A stretch of 64,000 nucleotides of DNA, from the NCBI GenBank assembly GCA_963815505.1, contig CAWFGU010000014.1, positions 248,001 through 312,000 of the forward strand, read 5' to 3'. A program made the translations under genes and the position numbers. Under the pieces are notes generated by a model. It ran no database searches. It was not told where the DNA came from and worked only from the letters and a program-made list of their open reading frames with translations. The stretch is from CAXBBB01 sp963815505. GTDB taxonomy: Bacteria; Bacteroidota; Rhodothermia; Rhodothermales; BA12. The number at the start of each line of letters is the position of its first letter. Position 1 is the first letter of the stretch. Positions 63,973-64,000 of the stretch are shown here, in pieces.

Positions 63973-64000
63973 CGCCCGCACAGCCGAAGCCGTGCGGGCG
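63973..64000 (+). terminator. Hairpin at the window end
   Basis: Arms CGCCCGCAC and GTGCGGGCG pair perfectly over 9 bp with a 10-nt loop. The 3' flank is outside the window, so terminator use and strand cannot be confirmed. The 63799-63972 stretch before it holds only the upstream region of the ELWxxDGT gene. Confidence 0.5.

Noticed and set aside
1..64000. CRISPR array, insertion sequence or prophage
   Set aside because: No regularly spaced repeats, transposase motifs, flanking target duplications or phage structural genes were seen.

Overview
The window is GC-rich, densely coding DNA (GC not counted) that looks like a Rhodothermia-type member of the Bacteroidota/Rhodothermota. Four things point there. 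Three secreted proteins end in a type IX secretion (Por/T9SS-like) sorting domain. There is a menaquinone pathway, a Wzi-family capsule porin and a cobalamin-dependent methylmalonyl-CoA mutase. Promoter-like boxes resemble the Bacteroidota -7 consensus TAnnTTTG and sit about 30 nt before several start codons. Shine-Dalgarno sequences are mostly absent. The organism assignment is inference from gene content.

Layout. 1-6.1 kb: menaquinone genes on the minus strand (menH, menB, a flavodoxin-fold reductase, then menA-menC), broken by about 1.1 kb holding tiny plus-strand ORFs; a neutral zinc metallopeptidase lies upstream. 6.1-14.2 kb: a YdeI/DUF1905 protein, a large Reg_prop/Y_Y_Y histidine kinase, a probable surface protein, uppP, a LuxR-type response regulator and an orphan sigma-54 activator. 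14.3-19.5 kb: EcsC-like protein, M14 carboxypeptidase, a stand-alone CBM48-like protein, spmB-spmA, DUF4112 and a DUF3833-like protein. 19.5-26 kb: polysaccharide initiation (sugar-1-P transferase and Wzi), a T9SS-secreted nuclease and an orphan TonB. 26-36.7 kb: gltX, then trmH-mutA-mutB-meaB (propionate/methylmalonate), an APC permease, a UvrD-type helicase and tRNA-Val. 37.4-40.3 kb: a tightly coupled operon of nitroreductase, endonuclease V, DUF2256 and cryptochrome-DASH. 40.4-51 kb: rplU-rpmA, a 14-repeat RCC1-like surface protein, an FAH-family enzyme, the amino-acid cluster tyrA-ltaE-lysA, a rhomboid, a sugar nucleotidyltransferase and an outer-membrane beta-barrel with an operator-like palindrome. 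51-64 kb: an unrecognised protein, rarA, a CBM48-esterase lipoprotein, a receiver protein, PBP1A, a rhomboid plus a probable pseudo-rhomboid, a membrane EEP-family protein, ispG and an ELWxxDGT-repeat protein.

Many otherwise intact genes, including the essential gltX, contain one to three single-base frame changes with the homology continuing in a neighbouring frame. About 17 genes are affected. This fits an indel-prone sequence or assembly better than real gene decay, so these genes are annotated as CDS spanning the frame change. No CRISPR array, insertion sequence, rRNA or prophage was seen. The best candidates for something new are the rhomboid/pseudo-rhomboid pair, the four-gene photorepair operon, the triple-hairpin leader before that operon, and the palindrome at 51112-51135.
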